Positions 1 through 11,863 of a stretch of DNA of 64,000 bases are shown here, one piece after another (the stretch's first letter is position 1; each line of letters begins with the position of its first letter). The stretch is from NCBI RefSeq assembly GCF_030272615.1, contig NC_081414.1, forward strand, positions 780,618,119 to 780,682,118. The letters run 5' to 3'. A model generated the notes under the pieces. That model was not told the DNA's origin. It made no database searches and worked only from the letters and a program-made list of their open reading frames with translations. The translations under genes and the position numbers were made by a program. The stretch is from Cryptomeria japonica (lineage: Eukaryota > Streptophyta > Pinopsida > Cupressales > Cupressaceae).

Positions 1-949
1 TTCTATTTCAAGCTTATTCAAAAAGGGAATTCTTTTACCATAATACATGTTATTTTTAACTTAATTTAAAAAATCATTATCAGTTTTATACTTTAAACTA
101 TTTATGTATATTATCAATACTACAAATACTAGCATATCTTATTTTTAAAAATCTATAGAAATAGATATCAAATTTAAAAAATAGTAATCATTTCTAAAAT
201 GGTAGAAAAAAAATGCAAAAATATATTTACATTACAAAAATAAATAAATTGGATTTTCATTATCGTCATTCTACCAAATTACATTCAATAAATTTGTTTT
301 ATAAAGCAATTATTTTCTTGTACAAAACTAACCCACATGAATGAAATTCCCAACTAACCTAACTATAAATTATAGATTGTAAACCTTATTTCCTAACAAC
401 CACACCTTAAGGTTTACATTATGAACAAAAAGAAGAAAACATTGTATTAGCATTAGCCTAAACTCCCTCATCCTGAGAAATGTCTGGAATCTCCAATTTT
501 TCATCATCCTGGTCTTGGCAAATGTTTTGTATTTCTAGCTCTTCATGAGCATCATCCTAAATTTCGTAGTCTAGGTTAAATGCCTAATGATCAAACAATA
601 ATTGTGAATAGAGACACTCTCCATTATCCATAAGCATACCACTCCTCCTGTGAATGGAGAAAAACTGTATCATCCATAGTAACACATCTCAAAATTATGA
701 ACCAAAACAAACTCAATGATCCATAGGTACCACTCACCATGCCTACAAATCAAGACAAACTCAATTATCTACAAACCAAAACAAATACAATCCCCCTCTT
801 TCCCCATGAAGGAATTCAAACAATAAATTTATTGTTTCTTCTCATGCAATGAATCATCCTTGAGCAAGAAGCTAGCTCGAGATGATAGATATCCTTGTAC
901 CTCCATTTCCTCCAACCATCAATAAGACCTATTTTAAGTATTAGAGAAG
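1..949. other. AT-rich non-coding stretch
   Basis: No coding sequence, RNA gene or repeat boundary is visible. Composition is strongly AT-rich, with short A and T runs. It lies downstream of the minus-strand gag relic that follows, so it may include further decayed transposon sequence that I cannot recognise. Confidence 0.5.
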
Positions 950-1751
950 TTATACACATTCATAGTCATCATGAGGAGATTCTTGATTACATATTGTAAA
1001 ATTACATCTTTCCCCCCTAGTTTCACTAGCAATTAAAGTATTATCTATTTTTAAGTTGCACCCAATAAGATCTATAGTACATTGAATGCAATTCATTAGA
1101 ATGTTCTCTCTTTGATTATAACAAAAGCATTTGAAATTATTCTTCCCTATTGAAACATTAGTCTTCCTTTTGACAAACAAAGTAGTTTCCTTGGTAATTG
1201 AGTGAGTTTTATTTTTCCTTTTCTCTTCACCAATTAAGTAAGATATCACATTTTCTAAGCTTGGACTCGGATTCAATTTGTTTAAAGTAGACACAATATT
1301 GTCAAAACTTCAAGGCATAATATTTAATAAAATGGCTTTGGCATCATCATCATTAACTTTACACATTTTATTCCAGCAAGTTGATTAGGAAGAGCATGAA
1401 ATGTTATATGTTGAACAATACTATCACCCTATCTCATTTTCAAACCAGAAATTTTTTGATTCATTCCCATTTTAGCACTTGCAACTTATGAACCAAATAA
1501 AGAATTAAGGCCTTGCCATATTTGGTTTGAGTTTTTTGTCAGATCATCATGACGTAAATATGCATCAGATAGCCCAAGACCAAACACTATTGTAGATCTA
1601 TGACCTTTTGCTTTTTAAAACTTCATCTACATCTCGTGGTTCCATTATCAATATCACAAAGATCTTTTTCTACCAAAACCAATTGCACTTAAATTTGCCA
1701 TGTATGAAATTTATGACCTTCAAACTTTAGAATAACATATGATTTCTCCAT
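950..1751 (-). pseudogene. Ty1/copia gag relic
   Basis: Reading down from an ATG at 1751, the minus strand gives copia gag-like text: a start resembling FEGHKFHTW, then VQLVLVEKDLCDI, later KMGMNQKISGLKMR and GDSIVQHITFHALPNQL. A final open stretch (1294-950) holds NPSPSLENVISYLIGEEKRK, the usual gag segment before the zinc knuckle, and then KCFCYNQREN, a degenerate CCHC start. In-frame stops and frame changes break it, so it is dead. No LTR, primer site or pol is visible nearby, so this is an isolated fragment. The copia gag assignment rests on motif order. The exact ends are uncertain. Confidence 0.6.
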
Positions 1752-3390
1752 ATTAAATAAAATCAATCCAATCACTTATCACTTCATTTTATTTATGAGA
1801 ATCTAATATTAAATTTCCTTACAACAGAAAGGCTACTAGAACATACCTAAATTTTGATGAAATAAATAAATGAAATCAAATTACAATTTTAAAATGCCTT
1901 CACCAAATCTTATGCTGTTCTGTTCATGCCTCCACATTTCAGCATATGGACAAACTTCTATCCTCTCATACTTTGTTTTTTTCATGGCTAAGACTAAAAT
2001 TTCAATGCATCTTCTTTGTTCTATTCTAGACACCTCCAGCACTTCCGATCTCACCTTCTATCTATTGTAGCAGTCTAATGGTGCGGTCAGAAACAAAGCA
2101 ACGTAGAAAAGAAGAAACAAGAGACCAATCACATACGGTTCTTAGCACAATCTTCAGATTGTTAAAAAAAATAATTACAAAGTTGAATTCTGAGAGAAAA
2201 TGGCATTAGAGCGCACTTTCATCCTTCTACAGCTCCTACAATGGATAAGTATTCTTGTACCGATTTGTTGAAGACTGCATGTAAGTCAAGTCTTTAATGT
2301 CGGCTGAGATAAGTCTATAATGTCGGCATGCCAGACAAAAGAGTTGGATATAATTCAATCTGAGTGTAGGCGGCTCATGATCAAAGTGAATAGTAACACA
2401 AGAATTCTTTGGATGCATTGAGAACGGAACAATTAGATTAAGATTATCTCGCTGAACTCTAATATGTATTATGTTTTCTATTTTGTTTCATTCAAATATT
2501 TAATTAAATTTTAAAATATACCTTTACTAATTAAAAGATGAAAAAAAATTACATCCATCCAAATGTATGAGAGAATATAAAAACATTGATGGCAAATTTC
2601 TTTTACAAATATGGAATTTATATTTTAGGTTTCAATATATGACGATAAGAGTGGTGCAAAAGGAATACATATTTCGGTTTTCTAAATTGAACTATTTTTA
2701 AAAACATTTTAAAATGTAGGAATAATTATTATCTAATTTTATTTTATTTTAAGTTATTTATAATAAATGTTTAGATTTTGTTTATTTAATTTATTTATAA
2801 TAAGAAGAAAGACATATGCTTTGAATTTTTCATTTAAATGGTATTAGCAAATATAATATTTCAATATATGTTTTCAATTTATATAAATCAATCTAAATTT
2901 AAAAGCAATCTTTCATTAATATACACCAATTCTCAATTATCTATGTTATAGCTTTAATGAAAGAGGAATTCTACAAATTCTACAAGGAAGTTTTGTCAAA
3001 GAAATCCATTTGCTCTATTAATCAAGGGGCAAAATTATTCCTAAAACAAATGAAAACATCTTAAGGTGGAGCCTAATTATTCTACTTAATATCTCCTACA
3101 AGTTTATGACAAAATCCATCGATGATGGAACTAAACACATGGTGCAATAAAATTTTAAACATAAATAACTTAATGTTCAAGAAGGAAGGTTTACTCAAGA
3201 TAACCTATTTCTTTGAATGAGCACACACATAATTAATCCTTATCACATTCAACAAACATAAGTGTAATTCTAATCACATTCAATCAACAAAAGTGTGAGC
3301 CTAGGATAGCATGTCTCTTACTTGTAGATATAAAGTCAAGCCCACTCACACCTCTAATATTGTATGGGATAAGGAATTGATCCTAGATTA
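1752..3390. other. AT-rich intergenic DNA
   Basis: No supported gene. Short open frames at 1870-2070 and 2236-2418 lack any recognisable domain. The stretch ends at the 5-bp target site ATGAA (3391-3395) of the next element. Confidence 0.5.
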
Positions 3391-3395
3391 ATGAA

Positions 3396-4448
3396 TGTTG
3401 GTATTTTGGATGTGTTGCATTGTTTTTGTCATTGATATCAACATTTGTCAACACTTATTAGCACTTGGAGATCTTTGGTTATGTTCACCGGCATGATTCA
3501 GTGACTTATGCATAGTCACCAGTATCTGGTTCACCGACAGGTTATATTGTTCACCGAAACTTGGAATGACTTGGAGACTACTTGGTTATGTCGAAGACAT
3601 TGTTTGGACACTTGGTTTTGGCGATTTGATTATTGATCTAATCAGGTTTGCATATTTGTTGTTACTGGCAAATAGGTCTAGGTTATGGACCGGCATGCAC
3701 TATCAGCATGACACTTTATGGAGATGATTTGTTATTATTGTAAATGCATTGAGCCGACATCATGCATCGTATATTGATTCATTTGTAATTGATTTAATTG
3801 TAATATTCTTTGTAAGCCAACCTACACATTTGGTCTTAGGCTTTGGTATATATGTAAGATCTCATTTATGAGATTGAATGAAAATGGTAAGAAATAGGAT
3901 TGTAATAAGGTATATACGAATATAAGTAGAGCTATACACACAGACATCATTTAAAGATTCAAGGAAGGTTTTGAGAAGACAAGCAGAGCTTAACCGATAC
4001 TGAATCCAACATATGAAGATGCTATTTTGAGTAGTACATTATCATTGGATTTAACCATCCAATTGTAGTCAGTGTGACTCCCATTTTCTGATTGAGCAGT
4101 GAGCTCTAGACAGTTGGCCTTTCTGCATGTGTAGACTCCATATTGTACAGACATACTATCTATAGTAGTATCATCTAATTGTGGGTAAGGTTTCCCACCC
4201 TAATTTTCCCCCTTACATGGTTTCCACGTACAAATAATTGTGTTATGTGTTGTGTATGTTATTTGTCTTTCTGTTTCATGCATTAAACTTTACTAGTATT
4301 GCAATTAACTGTTAAACTGTCTACCGGCATTAAAGTTTGGTTTACCGGTATTATGCACTAAGTTTGGTTAGGTTATATTTGGGATGAAATTAATAGACAA
4401 CTGATTCAGCCCCCCCCCCCCCCTCTCTATTGCCTCCAAGACCTAACA
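3396..4448 (+). repeat. El1 left (5') LTR
   Basis: 1053 bp, from TGTTGGTATTTTGG to GACCTAACA, matching 9018-10071. A likely TATA box (TATATATG) lies near 3847-3854. A run of 14 C residues sits at 4410-4423, just before the LTR end. Several CCG/CGG-containing short motifs (ACCGG, CCGGCAT) recur along the LTR. Confidence 0.95.
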
Positions 4449-4450
4449 AT

Positions 4451-4462
4451 TGGTATCAGAGC
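4451..4462 (+). other. El1 primer-binding site (tRNA-iMet)
   Basis: TGGTATCAGAGC, the standard plant copia primer site complementary to initiator tRNA-Met. It starts two bases after the LTR end. Confidence 0.95.
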
Positions 4463-4505
4463 CTAGTCCTCTTTTTGAAGAAGTTTAACAGCTTGAGGAG
4501 ATCCA

Positions 4506-7500
4506 ATGTCTTCTAACTATTTCAGGAAGGATAGTCCGAAACTTGATGGAACAAACTATGGTATATGGAAGATCAAGATGGAGACACATCTAAATTGCAT
4601 TGGAAAGGACATATGGGATGTTACAAAGAATGGCTATGTTGGTCCTACTCAAGGTCAACCTAATCCACCAACCTTGGCTAAAGATGAGGAAAATGACTGC
4701 AAAGAAAGAAAAGCACTTTTGATCGCATTGTCAGATCAACAAATCATGGGATTATCATATAGATCTACTACTAAAGCTATTTGGGACAAGTGGGAAACAT
4801 TGAATGAAGGTGATACCATAGTCAAAATTGCAAAACTAGAATGCTTCTGGGTCAGGTATGAAAATCTGAAAATGGAAGAAGATGAAAGGATTTTTGCTTC
4901 TATGTAAAGAGTTAATGAAATTATTTTGGGTATACAATGTTTGGAGGATCCTCAAGTGAAAATGAAATTGTTTCTAAAGTTTTAAGAGCATTGCCACCAA
5001 AATTTAAAATGAAAGTAACTTCTATAAATGAATTGAGAACAATGCCTAATGCATCAGTATCTAGAGACACTTTGGTTGGAAAACTTTTAGCTTTTGAATT
5101 TGAGGAATTTGATCATGTTGCTACAATTAAGATAGATTTGGCTTTCAAGGCATCTTCATCATCTAAAAAATATGATTGGAAAGCACTCTATGCTAGAGAA
5201 CTTGAAGAAATCAGAAGAGAGAATGAAGAACTTGAAGAGCTTGAAGCAATATTTGCAAGGAAAATGCCTAAAGGTCTGGTTGGAAGTAAGTATGAAGGTA
5301 AAACACCATTTAAATGTTTTAATTGCAATAAAATTGGTCATATGGCATCTAGGTGTCTTGATAGACATTCAAGATTGAAAGAAGAAGCTAAAAGAACATA
5401 TAAGCCTAACCCTGAATATCAGAGATAGAGATTTAAGAAGAATAGAGACAAATCATGTTATTATGCTGATGAAGGAGTTACTGATGACTCTGATGAGGAA
5501 CCGATAGACAATGGATGGACTTTTGTTACTATAATAGAAGATCAACCGACACCTATTGTTCAACTAGTAGAGTAGGCCCTGACAGCTAAAATTGAAGAAA
5601 AGGATGAATGGATTATTGATTCCAGATGTTCACATCATATGACTGGTGATAAAAGTAAATTCTTAACCTTTGAGGAATACAATGGAGGTCTAGTAAGGTT
5701 TGGGGATGATAAAGCTTGTTTTATCGAAGGAAAAGACACTATATCTTTTGATGGTAAGCACAATACTGATAATGTTTACTATGTTGAACTTTTGAAGCAC
5801 AATCTTTTGAGTGTTGGTCAATTAGTTGAAAAAGGATTTCAATTACAATTCAAGAATGGTAAATACAAAATCATGAATAGAACTGGTTTGGAAATTGCAA
5901 CTAGTAATCAGACTAGAGGTAATATCTTTCATTTGAATAACAATGAGAAAGCATGTTTGATTGCACATATTGATGAAAGTTGGTTATGGCATAAGAGACT
6001 CTGTCATGTAAATTCTGATTGCATTATGAAAATCAGTACAACTAAGGCAGTAAGAGGTTTACCTAAGATTGTTAAACCTCACAATCCGGTATGTAAGGAA
6101 TGTCAATTTGGAAAGCAAGTTAGAACAAATTTTAAGAGTATTCTTAAGAAATCCAATAATGTTCTTGACTTAATTCATATTGATTTATGTGGTCTAGCAA
6201 GAACTAGAAGTTTACAAGGAGATAGATATTTTATGCTAATCATTGATGACTATTCTAAAATGTGTTCGGATACTTTTCTCAAGGAGAAATCAAAAGCATT
6301 TGGGAAATTCAAACTATTCAAGGTCATGGTAGAGAATGAAACTAGTAAGAAAATCAAATGTTTGAGATCAGATCAAGGAGGTGAATTCACATCTAAGGAA
6401 TTTAATACATTCTATGAAGTGAATGGAATCATAATACAATTATTAGCACCTTAAACAACCTAGCAGAATGGAGTTGTGGAAAGAAAGAACATAACTATTT
6501 TGGATGTAGCTAGAAGCATGATATCTGAAGCAAACCTACCTCATATCTATTGGAGAGAAGCAGTCAATACAACTGTTTATACATTCAACAGAGTTCACAT
6601 CAAAGGTGAAACTGGTAAGACCCCTCATGAACTATGGTTTGGTAATAATCATACTCTTAAATATTTCAGAATATTTGGAAGTAAATGCTATATTAGAAGA
6701 GATGAGTATATTGGCAAATTTGATCCTAGAAGTAATGAAGGAATATTTCTTGGTTATTCATCTAAGAGCAAGGCATATAGATGTTTTAATAAGAGATTAC
6801 AGAAAATTATTGCGAGTGCAAATGTGAAGATTGATGAACAATTTAGAGATAATTCAAGATACATGGACTTTGAACCAGCAATAGAGATCATATCAAATGA
6901 TCCTACAATGAGTACACCAGCATAGAATGTTGATCCAGTCACACCAGCTTCATCTGAGAATTCTACAGTGAGTGAATAATAGCAGCAAGTGAAAACACCC
7001 CGGTATGTAAGATTGAATCATTCTGAAAATCAGATTATTGGGAACAAGTATCAAGGAATTATGGCAAGAGGAAGACTAGTAAGTGAAGAGGTATGTCTAA
7101 TTTCTCAAATTGAACCTACATCTATTAATGAGGCATGTGAAGATAAACATCCGATTAAGGCTATGGAAGATGAATTGGAATAAATTGAAAAGAATAACGC
7201 AGGGGCATTGGTTCCCCGGCATAAAGACAAAAATGTAATTGCAACTAAATGGGTATTCAGAAATAAAATCAATGAAGATGCTAAGGTAATCAAAAATAAA
7301 GCAATATTAGAGTGTAAGGGATATTCTTAAAAGGAAGGAATTGATTATAATGAAACCTTTGCACCGGTAGCTAGAATTGAAGCAGTCAGACTACTCTTGG
7401 CTTTTGCAGCACACAAGAATTATCAAGTATATCAAATGGATGTTAAATGTGCATTTTTGAATGGTGATCTTGAAGAGGAAGTTTACATTGAACAACCTGA

Positions 7501-8645
7501 TGGATTTTATTTGACAGATAATAAAGATATGGTTTGCAAGTTAAGGAAATCTTTATATGGACTAAAGCAAGCTCCTAGAGCTTGGTATGCTAGATTGGAC
7601 AAATATCTTTTGAAGATTGGTTTCACTAAAGGTAAAATTGACAATAATCTATATTACAAAGTTACTAATGATGACATCTTGGTTATTAAAGTTTTTGTTG
7701 ATGATATCATTTTTGGAGGAGAAGATTGTTTATGCAAAGACTTTTCTAATAAGATGCAGGAAGAATTTGAAATGTCTATGATTGGAGATAAAATTCGTTT
7801 TAGGATTGCAGATTTTACAAACTGATAAAGGTATATTCATTAATCAATCGAAGTACTTGAAGAAATTACTTAAGAAATTTGGCATGAAAAACTCTAAATC
7901 AGTAAGTACACCTATGACTACAATTGATAAACTATCCTTGAAGGATAAATCAGCACCTGTTAATCCGATAAGATACAAATCTATGATAGGAGGTTTACTA
8001 TATTTGACACAAACATGACCTGATATTATGAATGCAGTATGTATTGTTTCAATATTTTAGAGTAATCCTAAAAAAAATCATGAATCAGTAGTGAAAAGGA
8101 TTTTCCGGTATCTACAAGGCACAACAAATCTTGGTTTATGGTATCCTAAAGATGAAAATTTTGATTTATGTGCATACACAAATGCAAATTGGACAGGAGA
8201 TGTAGATGATAGAAAAAGCACCACCGGTGGAGCATTCCTTCTTGGTAGCAGATTAATCTCTAGGTTGAGCAAGAAACAAAGTTGTACATCACTATCAATA
8301 GCAGAATCAGAATATGTTGCAGCAGCAACTAATTGTACACAGGTATTATGGATTAAGAAAATGTTGAAGGACATAAAGGTAAAATGCAAAGAACATATAA
8401 CCATTTACTGTGATAATATGGCAGCAATTGATATATTTAAGAATCCGGTATTTCAGTCTAAAACTAAACATGTTTCAATCAAATTCAATTTTCTAAAAGA
8501 GAATGTTGAAGAAAAAGAAGTGAAATTGGTTTATGTGAATACTAAAGAGCAGATTGTAGATATTTTTACTAAGCCTTTGCCTAAGGAAACATTTGAATAT
8601 CTCAGAGATCAGCTTGGAGTTATACCCTCACTGGTAGAGACTTAG
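4506..8645 (+). pseudogene. El1 gag-pol polyprotein (broken)
   Basis: It starts at ATG 4506, 44 bp after the primer site. Gag: PKLDGTNYGIWKIKMETHL (UBN2/gag_2 type) and one CCHC knuckle, CFNCNKIGHMASRC (about 5314-5355). Protease: WIIDSRCSHHMTG, where the catalytic DSG is now DSR. Pre-integrase LWHKRLCHVN, then integrase CKECQFGK, IDDYSKM and LRSDQGGEF. RT: QMDVKCAFLNGDLEEEVYIE, YGLKQAPRAW and FVDDIIFGG. RNase H: AESEYVAAATNCTQVLW and YCDN. In-frame stops lie at 4905, 5426, 5573, 6452, 6461, 6923, 6977, 6980, 7181, 7328, 8016 and 8058. A 1-bp deletion near 4942 and a 2-bp deletion near 7787 shift the frame, judged against El2. The last stop is at 8643-8645. No envelope-like ORF follows. Confidence 0.95.
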
Positions 8646-8723
8646 ACAGTCGATGCTTGGCATCAAACTGATAGAATTAACAAACAAATATTTTTGCGGC
8701 TTTGATGAGGAGAGCTACTTCTC

Positions 8724-9016
8724 AGGGGGAGTAGTTGGATAAATTGATAAGTTGGTATTTTGTAATAAGTTCTATGATCTGATTGTATATAGTTTTTGTA
8801 TTTGCTTTGGCATTTGATGTCAAAAGGGGAGAGATATCTATGGAAAAATACATTATCTTTGGGGAGAGATTATTCCTAGGGGGAGAGATATTATATATTT
8901 TGATTTTTGGTTAATGATCTCTTTGGGAGATTGTTGGTTTTCGGTTTTTGGCATTTTTGCTTTGGAACTTAGATGATTTTTCCATCTTGTGTTGCCATCA
9001 ATGCCAAAGGGGGAGA
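8724..9016 (+). other. El1 multiplied polypurine tracts
   Basis: Five purine tracts of the (A)GGGGGAG(A) type lie between pol and the 3' LTR: 8724-8730, 8822-8834, 8861-8869, 8878-8889 and the LTR-adjacent 9006-9016 (AAAGGGGGAGA). The last one primes plus-strand DNA synthesis. Repeated tracts in this place are a described hallmark of Sireviruses. Confidence 0.85.
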
Positions 9017-9017
9017 T

Positions 9018-10071
9018 TGTTGATATTTTGGATGTATTGCATTGGTTTTGTCATTGATGTCAACACTTGTCAACACTTATCAGCACTTGGAGATCTTTGG
9101 TTATGTTCACCGACATGATTCAATGACTTATGTACAGTCACCGGTATCTGGTTCACCAGCAGGTTATATTGTTCACCAACACTTGGAATGACTTGGAGAC
9201 TAATTGGTTATGTGGAAGACATTGTTTGGACACTTAGTTTTAGTGATTTGATTATTGATTTAATCAGGTTTTCATATTTGTTGTTACCGGAAAATAGGTA
9301 TAGGTTATGGACCGGCATGTATTATCAGCACAACATGTTATGGAGATGATTTGTTATTATTGTAAATGTATTGAGTCAACATCATGCATCACATATTAAT
9401 TCATTTGTAATTGATTTAGTTGTAATATTCTTTGTAAGCCGACCTACACATTTGGTCTTAGGCTTTGGTATATATGTAAGATCTCATTTGTGAGATTGAA
9501 TGAAAAATGTAAGAAATACGATTGTAATAAGGTATATGCGAATATAAGCAAAGCTATACATGCAGACATCATTTGAAGATTCAAGGAAGGTTTTGAGAAG
9601 ACAAGCAAAGTTTAACTGGTACTGAATCTAGCATATGAAGACGCTATTTTGAGCAGTACATTATCATTGGATTTAACAATCCAATTGTAGTCAGTGTGAC
9701 TCCCATTTTGTGATTGAGCAGTGAGCTCTAGGCAGTTGGCCTTTCTGCATGTGTAGACTCCATATTGTACACACATATACTATCTGTAGTAGTATCATCT
9801 AATTATGGGTAAGGTTTCCCATTATGGGTTTTCCCCTTATAGTGTTTCCACGTACAAATAACTGTGTTATGTATTGCATGTATGCTATTTGTATTTTTGT
9901 TTCATGCATTAAACTTTATTGGTATTGCAATTAACTGTTAAACTGTCTACCAGCATTAAAGTTTGGTTTACTGGTATTATGCACTAAGTTTGGTTAAGTT
10001 ATATTTGGGATAAAATTAATAGACAATTGATTCACCCCCACCCCCCCCTCAGTTGCCTTCAGGACCTAACA
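9018..10071 (+). repeat. El1 right (3') LTR
   Basis: 1054 bp, directly repeated from 3396-4448. It starts TGTTGATATTTTGG, one base after the polypurine tract, and ends GGACCTAACA. The C tract near the end is interrupted by one A. Most differences from the left LTR are transitions. Confidence 0.95.
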
Positions 10072-10076
10072 ATGAA

Positions 10077-10379
10077 CATGTTAGTCTAGGATCACTTTCT
10101 CTATATTAAAGATTCATAAGGCCAATATCAAACCATCATGCTAAACAAATCCAATAATATATGATGATTATATAGATGAAAGAAATCATTAAAAATTAGA
10201 TACAATATATATGAATGCATATACTACTATTCCATGAAAAATCAATCTAGCAATCAAGCCTTATGTTTTTTATTTGAAAGAAAAAAGAAAACAAATATGG
10301 GAACCTTACAATTGATGTATTAAAGAACAATAAAATCAAAGGTTGTCAATATTAAAAGTAAATTAAATCATTCGAAAAT
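10077..10379. other. Spacer between El1 and the El5 gag relic
   Basis: AT-rich, with no coding sequence or repeat recognised. It could be the decayed 5' part of El5, but no primer site or LTR is visible. Confidence 0.4.
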
Positions 10380-10649
10380 AAAGGGACTGGATAGCATGAA
10401 TGATCACATTGTAAAATTGAGGAATTTGAGAAATTAGCTTACAATGATAAATGTGGGATATGAAGCCTTAAATTATATATTTTTTTGTTGAGTCTCATGG
10501 ATTAGTATTAGAATTCTATATGTATGTTAGAGATAGCTAGAAAATTTAATAATATCAAACTAAAAAAATATGTAGGGTTTGTTGAATGAAGAGGATGGGC
10601 TTAAAATATTCATACGTGAGCCTAACGAGAGCTCTCAAGAATTTATAAC
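10380..10649 (+). pseudogene. El5 gag fragment
   Basis: Weak but ordered copia-gag text: MNDHIVKLRNLRN starting at 10396, then GLLNEEDGLKIF and EPNESSQEF just before the El3 insertion site. This resembles the central to late gag of copia elements (the LLNEE segment before the zinc knuckle). It is broken by stops. Joining it to the block after 17288 is inference from strand, order and the El3 target duplication. Confidence 0.45.
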
Positions 10650-11484
10650 TGTTAGATGCAATGACAATCCCAAAGACACTAAGAGGGGGGGGGGATGAAT
10701 CAGTGTCTAACTAGTTAATGGAATATTTGAACTTATTTATAACTTTGCAACTTAAATTAATGTATCGGTAAGCAAGTAATATTGCAGCAAATAGAAATAA
10801 CAAAAACAACATAAATGTACACCATAACACAAGATGTTTTGGCGAGGAAACCCGGTGTGGGAAAAACCTCAGTGGGATTTGTGACCCACAATATTTACTC
10901 ATTGGCCAATATGAATAAATATTACTTACAATAGGGGCCTGCACATGCAGGAAGGCCAACAACCTAGAGCTCGCTACTCAATAGAAGAGTCTCACATACT
11001 ACAAAATGGATAATTAAATCCAATACAATGTACTGCTGAAAATAGCATCTACAATGCTTGAATCAGTACCAGTTTAAGCTCTATTAGAAACCTTAACCAA
11101 AAACCTTTCCAGTGAATGATATTCACTTACATAACCTATCTTCCTTATAACAAAATCCTTTTGCTATCTTCAACATAATATTCTTCTATACCATGCTACT
11201 ACAAAAAATGACTTATTAGATCTCATACAATATATCATGTCAGCTTACAAATAATTAATTACATTTACAATATAATTCACATAAACAAAACTTTGTCTCA
11301 TGTCGGCCTGAGTGTCGATATACTTTATTGTCGATGTAATCTAGATGCCAATGAGTAAACTTATTGTGCCTGTCGGTGCTAGTAAATGATGTTTGCATTG
11401 TCGGCGAACATGTAGAAACCTGTTACCAGTTGGTTGGAATCAATGACAACATCAAACATTCTCATCAAGTGTAGAATGCCAATA
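10650..11484 (-). repeat. El3 3' LTR
   Basis: 835 bp. On the plus strand it begins TGTTAGATGCAATG and ends at GAATGCCAATA. A run of 10 G at 10685-10694 corresponds to the C tract near the LTR end of El1 and El2. The LTR start on the minus strand is TATTGG, a change from TG. Confidence 0.9.
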
Positions 11485-11485
11485 A

Positions 11486-11627
11486 TCTCCCCCTTTGGAA
11501 TTGATGGCAACACTCATGAGAAAAATCCAAAACTGTTATCCAAAAATAAAATCCAGAAGAAGTGTGCTCCCCCTGAGCAAGTGATCTCTTATGTGCATTA
11601 TTTTTTCTCCATAGTACTCCCCCTTTG
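11486..11627 (-). other. El3 multiplied polypurine tracts
   Basis: Minus-strand tracts at 11617-11627 (CAAAGGGGGAG), 11567-11574 (AGGGGGAG) and 11486-11496 (AAAGGGGGAGA, next to the LTR). They share spacing style and flanking sequence (GATGTCAAAGGGGGAG) with El1 and El2. Confidence 0.85.
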
Positions 11628-11863
11628 ACATCAATGGCAAAGGATGTAAAAAAGAATCAAAGATTACAAAAATGCTACCCTATGGCCTATAACTGGTTGC
11701 TTACAAGTGGAAATTTTTTGGCCAAAATTAGATTTAGGTTTTGCATGAATTTATTATTGTCAAAAATAATGATTTCTATCTGCTAGATCATGCCGGTCAG
11801 ATAGTGCATCTGTTGCTCTGGTGATCATTCTCCTTGAATTATTGCCTTTGATAGCTCAACTCA

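Larger units (their letters stand above)
3396..10071 (+). mobile_element. El1: full-length Ty1/copia (Sirevirus-like) retrotransposon
   Basis: A complete 6.68-kb LTR retrotransposon with both LTRs (TG...CA ends), a primer-binding site, gag-pol and a polypurine tract in the order expected for copia. It is flanked by a perfect 5-bp target duplication, ATGAA, at 3391-3395 and 10072-10076, so the termini are exact and this is an original insertion. The domain order is gag, protease, integrase, RT and RNase H, which defines copia. RNase H text such as LGLWYP and CTQVLW, and the repeated polypurine tracts, point to the Sirevirus lineage. That lineage call is inference. The LTRs differ at about 31 sites in the first 310 bp, so the insertion is old. 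Twelve in-frame stops and two frameshifts make it non-autonomous today. Confidence 0.95.

Noticed and set aside
5159-5378. Overlapping ORFs on both strands within El1 gag (5159-5368 minus, 5172-5378 plus)
   Set aside because: Alternative-frame shadows of the gag reading frame that carries the zinc knuckle.
10711-10962. ORFs inside the El3 LTRs (also 16414-16707)
   Set aside because: They are the same non-coding LTR sequence read in both copies, crossing the TATA/R region; no protein family.
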